A DNA stretch of 64,000 bases from Pseudoduganella guangdongensis (GTDB lineage: Bacteria > Pseudomonadota > Gammaproteobacteria > Burkholderiales > Burkholderiaceae_D), in NCBI RefSeq assembly GCF_009857475.1, contig NZ_WWCJ01000012.1, forward strand, positions 1 through 64,000, in the 5' to 3' direction. The notes under the pieces were generated by a model. It saw nothing but the letters and a program-made list of their open reading frames with translations. It did no database searches and was not told the origin of the DNA. The translations under genes were made by a program, and so were the position numbers. This document shows positions 28,741-37,843 of this stretch, one piece after another (positions within the stretch are counted from its first letter, which is position 1; every line of letters starts with the position of its first letter).

Positions 28741-29753
28741 TGCGTTACGCATTGCCCGACGAGGAAACGATCGCCGCCAGTGCGCCTTGGCAAATGCTGG
28801 ACTACGCACTGCAGGCCGACGCGCTGCCAGCCGCCCTGGCGCGCGGCAGCGGCCTGCCGGGCGACGGTTCGCCGCCCGCGCCCGGCTGGCGCATCAGTCC
28901 CGCGCAGCACCTGCAGCTGCTGGCCAATGTGCTGCGTCAGCTGGAGAGCGCCGACACCAGCTTCATGCTCGGCCAGCAGATGCTGCCCGGCGCCGATGCC
29001 GCGCTCGCCGCCGCGCTGCGCCATGCCGGCTGCCTGCTGGAGGCGCTGGAAATCCTGTGCGCGCACCCCGGCCGCCTGCTGCCGCTGCTGCGGCCGCGCC
29101 TGCACAGTGCGGATGGCCAGGTGGTGCTGTACTGGACCGACAGCCATGGTGCGCCCAGCCTGCGCCCGGCCCTGGTGGAGATGCATATGACTGCGGTGGT
29201 GGCGCTGGCGCGCTGGCTGGGCGGCACGCGCCTGGCGTGGAGCTTCTGTTTCAACCGCGCCCGCCCGCGCCATGTGGAACAGCACGAAGTCCATCTCGGC
29301 GCGCAATTGCGCTTCGACTGCCAGCTGGACGCCATGCTGCTGGACGCGGCCAGCGCGCGGCAGCCCTGGCCCGGCGCCGATGCCGCCCGCGTCGCCGCCG
29401 CACTGGCCGGCGCCAGCGGCCAGCCCGAACCCGCCCCCAGCCTGCTCGACGCGCTGTACGACCATCTGCTGGCGCAAGTGCGCTGCAACCCGACATTGGA
29501 AAGCGCCAGCGCCGCCTTTGGCATCAGCCCGGCCACGCTCAAGCGCCACCTGGCACGCTGCGGCACCACCTTCCTCGCTGAACTCGACCAGGTGCGCACC
29601 CACGTCGCGCTTTACCTGTTCCGCACCCGGCAAGCCGACAACGACACCGTGGCCGACTACCTTGGCTTCCACGACGCCGCCAACTTTCGCCGCTCCTTCA
29701 AGCGCTGGACCGGCCTGACGCCGGCTTTGCTGCGCGCCGAATTGGCTACCTAG
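28740..29753 (+). CDS. AraC family transcriptional regulator
   Basis: The 337 residues comprise an N-terminal ligand-binding domain of the Arabinose_bd type (residues ~45-210, with TSFMLGQQMLPG and LHAMG-like LRHAGCLLEAL) and a C-terminal AraC double helix-turn-helix (~240-335: SASAAFGISPATLKRHLARC, then NDTVADYLGFHDAANFRRSF). It is coupled by one base to the degenerate GGDEF gene, so its activity may be tied to c-di-GMP (inference). Its stop overlaps the end of the following minus-strand gene by 4 bases. Confidence 0.9.
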   Translation: MRYALPDEETIAASAPWQMLDYALQADALPAALARGSGLPGDGSPPAPGWRISPAQHLQLLANVLRQLESADTSFMLGQQMLPGADAALAAALRHAGCLLEALEILCAHPGRLLPLLRPRLHSADGQVVLYWTDSHGAPSLRPALVEMHMTAVVALARWLGGTRLAWSFCFNRARPRHVEQHEVHLGAQLRFDCQLDAMLLDAASARQPWPGADAARVAAALAGASGQPEPAPSLLDALYDHLLAQVRCNPTLESASAAFGISPATLKRHLARCGTTFLAELDQVRTHVALYLFRTRQADNDTVADYLGFHDAANFRRSFKRWTGLTPALLRAELAT

Positions 29754-30892
29754 CCCAGCGCGAACAGCTGCGAGTACACGCGCGCCGCCATCAATCCGAG
29801 CGGCTGGTGGTGCACCGCCGGCCCCATATGCCGCGCCAGCATGGTCATGGCCTGCGCCTTGCTCGCGCAAGCGGCGATCTGCGCTTCCAACAGCCCCAGG
29901 TCGCTGGTGATGATTTCCCACGCATGTTCGTCGGGCGGGAAGTCGTGACGCAAAATGCCGCGCGCCGCCACCTCCCCCGCGCCCGGCACGCCGCTAGCGC
30001 TGGCGCCGGGTGCCGAGCCCTGTACCGGTGCAACGACCACCGCCATGACTTTACCGTTGTCGACCGCCTCGTCCTGGGCCGCGTCAACGCCCGGCGTGAC
30101 GGGGACAGTTTGCAGGCCGAGCCGGCCGAGGGCATGCCCGAGCTCCAGCCGTTGCAGGAAATCCGGCCGGTCCGACACACTTCCCAGCATGGTGCGCAGC
30201 GCCGTCAGCACCACGCCATCGGGCAACGGGGGCGCCAGCACGATGCCCAGTTCGCCCCACTCGTGCAGGACCGAGGGCTGCGCCGCTGGCTGGTCGGGCA
30301 CCGCCAGCTGGTAGCCGAGCAGCTCCGGAAAATAGCGCTCGCCGGCGCAGGCCAGCGCCAGGCGGATGGCCGCCTGCACGTAGCTGCCATCCTCCAGCTC
30401 CTGCCAGTTGCTGCACGCTTGCGCCGAAAGTGCGTGCTGTACTTGTGCCACATGGTTGGCCGCCGGCACACCCTTGCCCAGGTAGTCCAGGTAGAGCTTC
30501 ACCAGCGGCATGTAGGTGGGCTGGCGCCAGTGATCCAGCACGCTATGCAGCCAGGCACCCTCCGCCAGCAAGGCCGGCGCCTGGACGCACAGGAAGCGCC
30601 GCGCCTGCGCCAGCGTGGCGAAATGGCGGCGCGGCGCGCCTTCCGCGCGGCTGGCAAGGTAGAGGCGGAATTCTTCGGCGCGGCTGCGGGCCCGCAGCTC
30701 GTGCCAGTCCTCAAGGCCGGCCAGGCCGCCGCTCCAGGCTGGCGGCAGGGCCGCCGCTTCGGCCAGGCGGCGTTGCAGGTAGGCCACCGCTTCGGCGCGG
30801 TTGGGCGCTTCGCGCAATAGCATATACAGTTGCCGCGACGGTCCGCCAGCGCCGGGCTGGCTGTTGCGGCTGAGTGGAGAAGTGGTCAGCAT
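29750..30892 (-). CDS. Putative iron-containing redox enzyme with haem-oxygenase-like fold
   Basis: The 380-residue soluble protein is mostly alpha-helical. The central part (YLDYLGKGVPAANHVAQVQ and ELEDGSYVQAAIRLALAC, residues ~140-190) resembles the iron-containing redox enzyme family of haem-oxygenase-like proteins, but the expected His/Glu ligand set is not clear to me. The C-terminal ~100 residues (HDFPPDEHAWEIITSDLG) look like a separate segment. No operon partner is on the same strand nearby; the gene upstream is the Cache-GGDEF protein, 160 bases away. Treat the family call as tentative. Confidence 0.5.
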   Translation of the reverse strand: MLTTSPLSRNSQPGAGGPSRQLYMLLREAPNRAEAVAYLQRRLAEAAALPPAWSGGLAGLEDWHELRARSRAEEFRLYLASRAEGAPRRHFATLAQARRFLCVQAPALLAEGAWLHSVLDHWRQPTYMPLVKLYLDYLGKGVPAANHVAQVQHALSAQACSNWQELEDGSYVQAAIRLALACAGERYFPELLGYQLAVPDQPAAQPSVLHEWGELGIVLAPPLPDGVVLTALRTMLGSVSDRPDFLQRLELGHALGRLGLQTVPVTPGVDAAQDEAVDNGKVMAVVVAPVQGSAPGASASGVPGAGEVAARGILRHDFPPDEHAWEIITSDLGLLEAQIAACASKAQAMTMLARHMGPAVHHQPLGLMAARVYSQLFALG

Positions 30893-30963
30893 GGCAACTA
30901 GTATCCAAGGGCAGTTGTGGGTTTCCTAGCAGAGAGCAACGCGTCCCTGTGTCGGAGCAGTCT

Positions 30964-31003
30964 TACAAGCTTGTATAGAATTGGCCGCCTTGAAAACTAT
31001 ACA
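30964..31003. repeat. Palindrome and inverted repeat upstream of the redox-enzyme gene
   Basis: ACAAGCTTGT (30965-30974 within one base) is a 10-bp palindrome, and TGTATAG (30972-30978) is repeated inverted as CTATACA (30997-31003). The region is AT-richer than its surroundings and is where the promoter of the minus-strand gene at 29750-30892 must lie. Confidence 0.35.
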
Positions 31004-31052
31004 GTATCGCGGCCCATGCTTGACCGGATGTCGATGGATCAGTTGCGTAGTT

Positions 31053-33428
31053 TCATCGCTGCGTATCCACCGCTTCCGGCAAGCCTTGCCCGCTGTCGAT
31101 GGTGAAGCCGTTGCGGCCGCGCCGTTTGGTGTCGTACAGGGCCATGTCGGCGCGGCCGATCAGGCCGCCGGCGGTTTCGCTGCCGCCGGCATACAGGGCG
31201 ATGCCGATGCTGGTGGTGACGCGCAGCGGGGCGCCGAGCACGTGGAAGTCGGGGGCGACGGCGGCCATCACCTTCTCGGCCAGCAGTTGCACCTCGCCGG
31301 GGTGGCGGATATTCTCGAAGACGATCACGAACTCGTCGCCCGCCAGGCGCGCCACGGTGTCGGTGGCGCGCACATGGCCAGCCAGGCGCAGGGCGAATTC
31401 TTTCAGCACTTCGTCGCCGGCGGCGTGGCCCAGGCTGTCGTTGATGTGCTTGAAGTTGTCGATATCGAGGTAGGCCAGGGCCAGCTGGTATTCCTGGCGC
31501 CGCACACGCTCAATCGCCTGGTCCAGCACATCCTCGAACAGGCGCCGGTTGGGGATGCCGGTCAGCGGGTCGCGCCGGGCCTGGCGCAGCAGCTCGGCTT
31601 CCACTTCTCGGCTGCGGGTGACGTCGCCCGTCAGGGCATAGACGAAGGGCACGCTGCCGTCCTTGCGCACGTCGGGCACGAACGTGGTTTCCAGCACGCG
31701 CAATTCGCCGTGCAGGCGGGCGCTCGATTCGAATTCGGTCACGGTGCCGGCGAAGGCTTGTTCGAGCGCCGGGCGGGCTTCGGCGTAGGCGGCCTGGCCC
31801 ATGACGCTGGCAATCGGGCGGCCGGGCAGGGTGTCGGGGTCGATATCGAGCCAGCGGCGGTAGGTGGCATTGCCGAACTGTAGGACATGTGCGGGGTCGA
31901 TGGCGCTGATCATCACAGGCAGGTGGTCGGCGATCAGGCGCAGGCGCTTTTCGCTGGCGGCCTGGGCCAGCTCGGCGGTTTTGCGTTCGGTGATGTCGGT
32001 GCACATCAGGTAGAAGCCCTGCACCGTACCGTCGGGCGCGCAGTCGGGGACCAGCTCGGCCATCAAGTGCAGGTAGCGCTCGAGTTCATCGCCGGCGCGT
32101 TCGATGTGGATGCGGCGCCCGTCCAGCACCAGGTCGATGCAGTCCTGCCAGCGCGCCAGCATGGCGGGGCCGAAGACTTCGTCGATACGCTTGCCGATCA
32201 TGGCGCGCGGGTCTTGGCCCAGCAGGAACTGGTAGTGCTCGTTGGTAAAGCGGTAGCGCAGGTCGCGGTCGATATAGGCCACCAGGGCCGGGATGTTGTC
32301 GGCAATCACGCGCGCCCGTTTCTCGCTTTCGGCCAGCCGGTCCTGCGCCGCCTGGCGCTCGGCGGTGAGCTCGTAGAGCGCCTCGCTCAGTTCGGCGACC
32401 TCGTCGCGGCCGCTGCTGCGCAGCAGGCGGATGTCGCCGCCGCGCGTGCGGATCGCCAGCAGGTTGTTGCGCAATTTCTGCAGTGGCGACAGCAGCACCT
32501 TGACCATCCACCAGCTGAGCAGGCCGGCCACGGCGGCGAAACCGCTGGCGGCCAGCACGGCTTGCCGCCGCATCTGGGCCATGGGGGCGAAGGCTTCGTC
32601 GGTCGGGTAGCGCACGGCGACGATCCAGTTGGTGGCGTTCAGCCGCTTATAGGAATAGATGCCGTCCACGCCGTCTTTATTGGTGGCTTCCATCCAGCCC
32701 TCGAAGCCGTCCAGTGCGCGCTGGGTGCCGAGGTTGAGGCCGGGGCGGGCGTTGATGTGTTCCAGCAGGCGCGCCTTGTTGGGGTGGTTGACCAGGATGC
32801 CCTCGGTGGTCATGATGAACATGAATCCCGTCTTGCCAGGCTTCATGGTGTTGAAATGGTGGAAAAAGTCGGAGTTCAACAAGTCGATGCTGCCTACCAG
32901 CACGGTCTGCACGTCGCCGCCGCTGTCGATGATGGGGTGGGTCAGTGCTACCACCGGCAGGTTGGAGACGCGGCCGCGCACCGGGGGCGAGATGATGCCG
33001 CGCTTTTGCGCCATGGTTTGCTCGAAATAGTTGCGGTCGGCCACATTGGGGTTGGGCTGGCTCGGCGGCCGCAGGCTGGCCAGGTATTGGCCGCTGGCGT
33101 CGAAGGCGGCCACGTTGGCGAACTCGGCGGCCGCCGCAGCGTGCCGCTCTATGGCGGCGCGCAGGCCGTCGGCATTACGCTGGCCAGGCGGCACGGCCTC
33201 GGCAATCGATGCCAGCAGCAAGCGCTTGGCGGCAAGCTGCTCGTCGATATGGGCGGCGGCCAGGGAAAGCAGGCTGAACTGTTGTTGGCCGATCACGGCC
33301 TTCATATCACGTTCCGCCATCGACAGCGCCAGCCAGGTCAGCACCGTGGTGGCGGCCAGCACGAAGGCGATCACCACGCAGGTCATGCGCGCGCGCAAGC
33401 TCTGGGGCAGCCATCGGGTTTGGGTCAT
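31053..33428 (-). CDS. Cache-HAMP-PAS-PAS-GGDEF diguanylate cyclase
   Basis: This 791-residue membrane sensor has a first membrane helix (~14-35), a large periplasmic double-Cache ligand domain (~40-280), a second helix (~290-310), a HAMP linker, two PAS domains (~375-490 and ~495-615) and a GGDEF domain (~620-785). The signature is AGDEF, which is usually still active, with an RATD inhibitory site before it. No EAL domain follows. It is likely to respond to an external small molecule, such as an amino or organic acid. It is transcribed divergently from the glycosyltransferase gene. Confidence 0.93.
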   Translation of the reverse strand: MTQTRWLPQSLRARMTCVVIAFVLAATTVLTWLALSMAERDMKAVIGQQQFSLLSLAAAHIDEQLAAKRLLLASIAEAVPPGQRNADGLRAAIERHAAAAAEFANVAAFDASGQYLASLRPPSQPNPNVADRNYFEQTMAQKRGIISPPVRGRVSNLPVVALTHPIIDSGGDVQTVLVGSIDLLNSDFFHHFNTMKPGKTGFMFIMTTEGILVNHPNKARLLEHINARPGLNLGTQRALDGFEGWMEATNKDGVDGIYSYKRLNATNWIVAVRYPTDEAFAPMAQMRRQAVLAASGFAAVAGLLSWWMVKVLLSPLQKLRNNLLAIRTRGGDIRLLRSSGRDEVAELSEALYELTAERQAAQDRLAESEKRARVIADNIPALVAYIDRDLRYRFTNEHYQFLLGQDPRAMIGKRIDEVFGPAMLARWQDCIDLVLDGRRIHIERAGDELERYLHLMAELVPDCAPDGTVQGFYLMCTDITERKTAELAQAASEKRLRLIADHLPVMISAIDPAHVLQFGNATYRRWLDIDPDTLPGRPIASVMGQAAYAEARPALEQAFAGTVTEFESSARLHGELRVLETTFVPDVRKDGSVPFVYALTGDVTRSREVEAELLRQARRDPLTGIPNRRLFEDVLDQAIERVRRQEYQLALAYLDIDNFKHINDSLGHAAGDEVLKEFALRLAGHVRATDTVARLAGDEFVIVFENIRHPGEVQLLAEKVMAAVAPDFHVLGAPLRVTTSIGIALYAGGSETAGGLIGRADMALYDTKRRGRNGFTIDSGQGLPEAVDTQR

Positions 33429-33536
33429 GGCCTAGTATTGCACACCTGCTTGCCAGTGTGTTCTAAAATCCCATGCGGCTTATTCTCTGGAAATAATGTG
33501 AAAAATACAATGGCAGTTAGCCGGGTGCACTGATCC

Positions 33537-34730
33537 ATGGCGCATTTCCACCTGGCTTGGGAGTTGGGCGGTGACGCCGCCCATGCGGGGCGCTTGCGTA
33601 TCGTGGCGCAGGCTTTGCTGGCGCGCGGCCATGCCGTGAGCCTGTCGGTGCGCGACCTGGTGCTGGCGCGGCGCCTGTTGGGCGATCTGGAGGTGCCCTT
33701 GTTGCAGGCGCCGGTGTTGCTGAACGCCGGCGCGCAGAATGCGGCCAGCCTGGCCGAGATCATGTTGGGCGCCGGCTACCAGGAGCCGCAGGCGCTGGAT
33801 GGCTTGCTGCGCGGCTGGCGCGCGGCGCTCGGCTTGCTGAAGCCGGATGTACTGGTGGCGGAGTTCGCGCCCACGGCCCTGCTGGCGGCGCGTAGCCTGG
33901 ATCTCCCCGCGGCAGCGCTGGGCGCGGCTTTCACCTTGCCGCCCGCCGGCCAGCCGATTCCCAATTTCCGCCCGTGGGAGCCGGTCGACCTGGCGTGCCT
34001 GGCCGCTGCTGAACGGCATGTGCTGAAAGTGATGAATGCCCTGCTGGTACACCATGGCGGCGTGCCCTATGTTTCGGCGGCCGATGCCTTGCTCGGCCAG
34101 CAGCACCTGCTGTGCGCCTGGCCGGAGCTGGACCATTACGCGCGGCCGGCTGCCAGCGAGCATTGGCTGGGCCCGGCCTTTGTCACGCCGCCGGGCGCGC
34201 CGCCGCAGTGGCCGCCGGGCCAGGGGCACAAGGTGTTTGTTTACCTGCGCCAGGAGCATCCGGCCCATGTGGCGGTGCTGCATGCCCTGGTCATGGAGGG
34301 CTGCCGCGTGCTCTGCTACCAGCCGGAAGTGGCGGCGGGCGCGGTGCCGCCGGTGCACGCCACCAGCCTGGCCTGGGCGCGCGGGCCGGTCGACCTGGCT
34401 GCCGCGCTGGCCGAGGCGCGCCTGTGCGTGAGCCAGGGCGGGGAGGGGACGGTGACGCATGCCATGCTGGCGGCGGTGCCGATGCTGCTCTTGCCGACCC
34501 AGCTGGAGCGCTATCTGCTGGCGCAGCGGCTGGAGGCGGCGGGGATCGCCATCAATGGCGGCCGCTTCCCGGGCGCGGTGGACTGGCGCAGCGTGGTGCG
34601 CAGCTTACTGATGGACGGCCGCACCCTGCTGGCGGCGCGCCAGGTGGCCCAGCGTTATGCCGGTTTTTCGCATGCGCAGTTGGCCGAACGCGTGGTGGCC
34701 CGGCTGGAAGCCCTGTTGCCGGCGGCCTAG
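33537..34730 (+). CDS. GT-B glycosyltransferase of the UDP-glycosyltransferase (MGT/GT1) type
   Basis: The 397-residue protein has the two-Rossmann GT-B layout. The N-terminal motif HFHLAWELGGDAAHAGR resembles the acceptor half of macrolide- or sterol-type glycosyltransferases, and the C-terminal half has CVSQGGEGTVTHAMLAAVPMLLLPTQLE (shortened here), equivalent to the HGGxGT donor-binding motif with Ser-Gln in place of the first His. The acceptor is unknown. It lies just before the phc-like quorum-sensing operon but on a separate transcript, with a small minus-strand gene between. Its end overlaps that small gene by 4 bases. Confidence 0.8.
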   Translation: MAHFHLAWELGGDAAHAGRLRIVAQALLARGHAVSLSVRDLVLARRLLGDLEVPLLQAPVLLNAGAQNAASLAEIMLGAGYQEPQALDGLLRGWRAALGLLKPDVLVAEFAPTALLAARSLDLPAAALGAAFTLPPAGQPIPNFRPWEPVDLACLAAAERHVLKVMNALLVHHGGVPYVSAADALLGQQHLLCAWPELDHYARPAASEHWLGPAFVTPPGAPPQWPPGQGHKVFVYLRQEHPAHVAVLHALVMEGCRVLCYQPEVAAGAVPPVHATSLAWARGPVDLAAALAEARLCVSQGGEGTVTHAMLAAVPMLLLPTQLERYLLAQRLEAAGIAINGGRFPGAVDWRSVVRSLLMDGRTLLAARQVAQRYAGFSHAQLAERVVARLEALLPAA

Positions 34731-34912
34731 GCGCCGCTGCTTCTGGACGGCGCTTGCTGGCGCTCGCAATACTGGCGCCAGGCCAGTTCTTCCAGCGCGG
34801 CGACGGCGTCGTGCAGTCCGTCGAAGCGGGGGTCGGCAAAAGTGCGCAGGAACTGTTCATGGAATGCGGCCCGTTCCATGTCGGCCGGGGTGGGTGTGCG
34901 CGACTGATCCAT
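34727..34912 (-). CDS. Small hypothetical protein
   Basis: This is a 61-residue, mostly helical, charged product. A GGAG site 6 bases before the ATG at 34912 supports this start over the ATG at 34924. No known family. It overlaps the glycosyltransferase end by 4 bases, tail to tail, and is divergent from phcB. It is believable because of its ribosome site and normal amino-acid composition, but it could be a chance frame. Confidence 0.45.
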   Translation of the reverse strand: MDQSRTPTPADMERAAFHEQFLRTFADPRFDGLHDAVAALEELAWRQYCERQQAPSRSSGA

Positions 34913-35096
34913 TATGGTCTCCATTACTTGATGGCAGTTTCGCGCAGAACAGTTTTATTGTCGGTGCGGCAGTTCACTTTAGCGCACGCGGCCGCTGGAT
35001 TCCGGAAAGTTCTGTTCTACCGAATGAAATATTGCGATTTCCTCTACAAGTGCGTACACTCATCTTAATCTACGGCAACCATTTAAGTTCAGCACA

Positions 35097-36485
35097 GTGT
35101 ATTCACAGGCGCAAATCGATCCGGTCGTCAGTTTCCTGAACACGCAGGGTGAGGCGGTACGCGGCACCATTGTGAATCTCCAGCGCAAGTCGCTGGTGAT
35201 GGAAGTCTATAACCCCTACTCCATCGTCCAGGTCAGCGAAGTACTCAGCGAGCTGACCGTGCGCATGGGCACGGCCAGCGCCTATATTGGCAAGGCGGTG
35301 GTGATCAGCATGGTCAACACCGGTTTGACGGCGGTGGTGTCGGTGACCCTGATCGATGAGTGGCGCGAACTGAGCGAAGTTGTGATGCGGCCCGGTGCGG
35401 TCGGGCGCGAAGCGAGCAAGTTCGTGCTGGACTGGGACGACCGGTTCCGCATCCGGCGCGATTACCAGATCGCCGTGAATGAAACACGCGCCTACCTGAC
35501 CGAGGTGGCGCGCTGGGTGGAGCAGGTGGACCTGTCCGATTCCCTGCCCAAGGAAGGCGGCCGCCTGCGCGCCGACGTCTTCAGCGAGCTGGCCGAGCCG
35601 CTGATCCTGCGCGTGCGCCGCTACTTCGATGAGCTGAACCGCGAGGCCGGGATGGTGGAGCAGGAAGCCTCCGCCGCCCACCGCTCCTTCGCCCAGGGCG
35701 CCCTGCACCCGCTGATCCTGCGCGCGCCATTTGTGTTCCGCACCTTCAGCAAACCACTCGGCTATGCCGGCGACTATGAGATGGTGAACCAGATCCTGGG
35801 CGATCCGCGCCAGGGCCCAAGCACCTATTTCCAGATCGTCAACGCGGCCTTCTTGCAGACCGCGGTGGCGGTGGCGCACCGCAACCGTATCGACGTGTTG
35901 GTGGCCTTCCTGAAGCGCCACGCCGACGAGGCGCGCCGCATCGGCCGCCCGTTCCGCGTGCTGAACGTGGGCTGCGGCCCGGCCCAGGAAATCCAGCGCT
36001 TCCTGCGCGAATACGACGAACCGCACTGGCTCTCGTTTGAGCTGGTCGATTTCAGCGATGAGACGCTGGAGTGGACCCGCAAACGCCTGCGCGAACTGAG
36101 CGCCGGGCTGGCGCGCCAGCCCGACATCCGCTTCGTGCAGGATTCCGTGCACAACCTGCTGAAGCGCCGCACCGACGGCCCGCAGGTGGGCGGCAATTTC
36201 GATGTGGTGTACTGCGCCGGCCTGTTCGACTACCTGTCGGACAAGGTGTGCAGCCGCCTGCTCAGCTACTTCGCCTCCTGCATGCGCAGCGGAGGCCGCC
36301 TGCTGGTGACCAATGTCCATATCAGCAATCCGGAGCGTCCCGGCATGGAGCACTTGCTGGAGTGGTACCTGATTTACCGCGACGAGGCGAAGATGGAACA
36401 GCTGCTGCCGCCGCAGTCGCGCGACAGGATGACCTATGTCGATCCGACCGGCGTCAATGTGTTCGCCGAAGCGTCCCTGCCATGA
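35097..36485 (+). CDS. phcB: PhcB-like SAM-dependent methyltransferase (fatty-acid methyl ester signal synthase)
   Basis: In Ralstonia, PhcB methylates a 3-hydroxy fatty acid to the quorum-sensing signal 3-OH PAME or 3-OH MAME. The 462-residue protein has a beta-rich, PilZ-like N-terminal domain (~1-105), a helical middle and a class I methyltransferase domain from ~270, with SAM-binding motif VLNVGCGPAQE at ~287. FDVVYCAGLFDYLSD and GGRLLVTNVHISN follow. Identification rests on the methyltransferase type, the ~450-residue length and the operon order methyltransferase-kinase-kinase/regulator-regulator, which is that of phcBSRQ. The start is a GTG with no obvious ribosome site. It overlaps phcS by 4 bases. 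Confidence 0.7.
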   Translation: MYSQAQIDPVVSFLNTQGEAVRGTIVNLQRKSLVMEVYNPYSIVQVSEVLSELTVRMGTASAYIGKAVVISMVNTGLTAVVSVTLIDEWRELSEVVMRPGAVGREASKFVLDWDDRFRIRRDYQIAVNETRAYLTEVARWVEQVDLSDSLPKEGGRLRADVFSELAEPLILRVRRYFDELNREAGMVEQEASAAHRSFAQGALHPLILRAPFVFRTFSKPLGYAGDYEMVNQILGDPRQGPSTYFQIVNAAFLQTAVAVAHRNRIDVLVAFLKRHADEARRIGRPFRVLNVGCGPAQEIQRFLREYDEPHWLSFELVDFSDETLEWTRKRLRELSAGLARQPDIRFVQDSVHNLLKRRTDGPQVGGNFDVVYCAGLFDYLSDKVCSRLLSYFASCMRSGGRLLVTNVHISNPERPGMEHLLEWYLIYRDEAKMEQLLPPQSRDRMTYVDPTGVNVFAEASLP

Positions 36486-37843
36486 CCGGCGCCGCCCCCG
36501 CAGTGAGCCCGCATCTGTATACCGCTTACGAGAGCGACCTGCGCGCCTACCGCCTGCGCTTTAGCCGCGGCGGCGCGTGGACCGGCATCGCCCTGGTGCT
36601 GCTGGGCGTGGGCCTGGATTACAGCCTGTACCCGGCCCACCTGGGCGAGTTCGCGCTGGCGCGCGTGCTGGTGTCGCTCGGCATCCTGGCCATTATCGGC
36701 ATCATGCGCCAGCCCTGGGGCCAGCGCCACGTGGAAGCCTTGAGTTTCACCTGGCTGATGCTGCCGCAGGCCATGATCGCGTGGATGATCGCTGTCACCG
36801 AAGGCGCGCAGTCGATCTACTACGCGGGACTGAACCTGGCGGTGTTCGCCTCGGCCATCGCGTTTGCCTTCCGCATGTGGCAGAACCTGGCGCTTGGTTT
36901 GCTGACCTACCTCTTGTATGCCGCGGCCTGCTATAGCCACGCCGGCCAGGCGGCGATGGACAGCGCCTTTGCCGTCAATTCGCTGCTGCTGGCCTTCAGC
37001 GCCACCGCCAGCGCGGTCTGCACCTATTACAACGAGCAGGCGCGCTTCAACCTGTTCCAGCTGAAGGCGGAACTGGCCGACAAGAACCGGCAGCTGGAGG
37101 CCAATAACCGCAGCCTGGCCGAGATCAAGGGGCAGATGCTGCAGCAGGAGAAGATGGCGGCCCTGGGCACCCTGGCGGCGGGCCTGCTGCACGAGGTGAA
37201 CAATCCGGTCAACTTCTGCATGATGGCGATCGACGTCGCCATGGAGGAACCGGCCGCCAAGGGCAGCGAGGTGCTGAAGGAGTGCCTGGTGGACGCCAAG
37301 CAGGGCATGCAGCGCGTGCAGTACATCGTGTCCGACCTGAAGACTTTTGCTTACCGCAAGTCCGGCAGCGAACACGAGAGCGCGCAGTTCCTGTTCGAGC
37401 GCGCGCTGGAGTCCTCGGTGCGCCTGGTGGGGCACGAAATCAAGGGCGTCAAGGTGCAGCGCCACTTGCAGCCGGACACCCTGGTGCGGGGCGACGAGGC
37501 GGCCATTATCGGCGTGCTGATCAACCTGTTGAGCAATGCGGCGCTGGCCATGCGCAAGGGCGCGACCACGGCCCCGACCATCGACATCTATGCCGAAGCG
37601 CGCGGCGAGCGCCTGAAAATCACGGTGCGCGACAACGGCCCCGGCATCGCGCGCGAGAACATCGGCCGCGTGTTCGAGCCTTTCTTCACCACGCGCGAAG
37701 TGGGGCAGGGACTGGGACTGGGTCTGAGCATCTGCTACAGCGTGATTCAGCGCCATGGCGGCCTGTTGGCGGTGGAAAGCGTGCCGGGCGAATGGACGCA
37801 GTTTACCTTTGACTTGCCGCGCGTGACCGGGGGCGAGAAATGA
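36482..37843 (+). CDS. phcS: PhcS-like sensor histidine kinase
   Basis: PhcS senses the methyl ester signal at the membrane. The 453 residues contain about six hydrophobic helices (~30-180), a coiled-coil stretch (~185-220), a phospho-accepting His237 in LLHEVNNPVNF and a HATPase domain with DNGPGI and GLGLSICYSV. The N-box reads INLLSNAALAM. The gene starts inside the stop of phcB and ends inside the start of phcR. Size matches Ralstonia PhcS closely. The ligand is inferred from the operon, not from the sequence. Confidence 0.75.
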   Translation: MTGAAPAVSPHLYTAYESDLRAYRLRFSRGGAWTGIALVLLGVGLDYSLYPAHLGEFALARVLVSLGILAIIGIMRQPWGQRHVEALSFTWLMLPQAMIAWMIAVTEGAQSIYYAGLNLAVFASAIAFAFRMWQNLALGLLTYLLYAAACYSHAGQAAMDSAFAVNSLLLAFSATASAVCTYYNEQARFNLFQLKAELADKNRQLEANNRSLAEIKGQMLQQEKMAALGTLAAGLLHEVNNPVNFCMMAIDVAMEEPAAKGSEVLKECLVDAKQGMQRVQYIVSDLKTFAYRKSGSEHESAQFLFERALESSVRLVGHEIKGVKVQRHLQPDTLVRGDEAAIIGVLINLLSNAALAMRKGATTAPTIDIYAEARGERLKITVRDNGPGIARENIGRVFEPFFTTREVGQGLGLGLSICYSVIQRHGGLLAVESVPGEWTQFTFDLPRVTGGEK

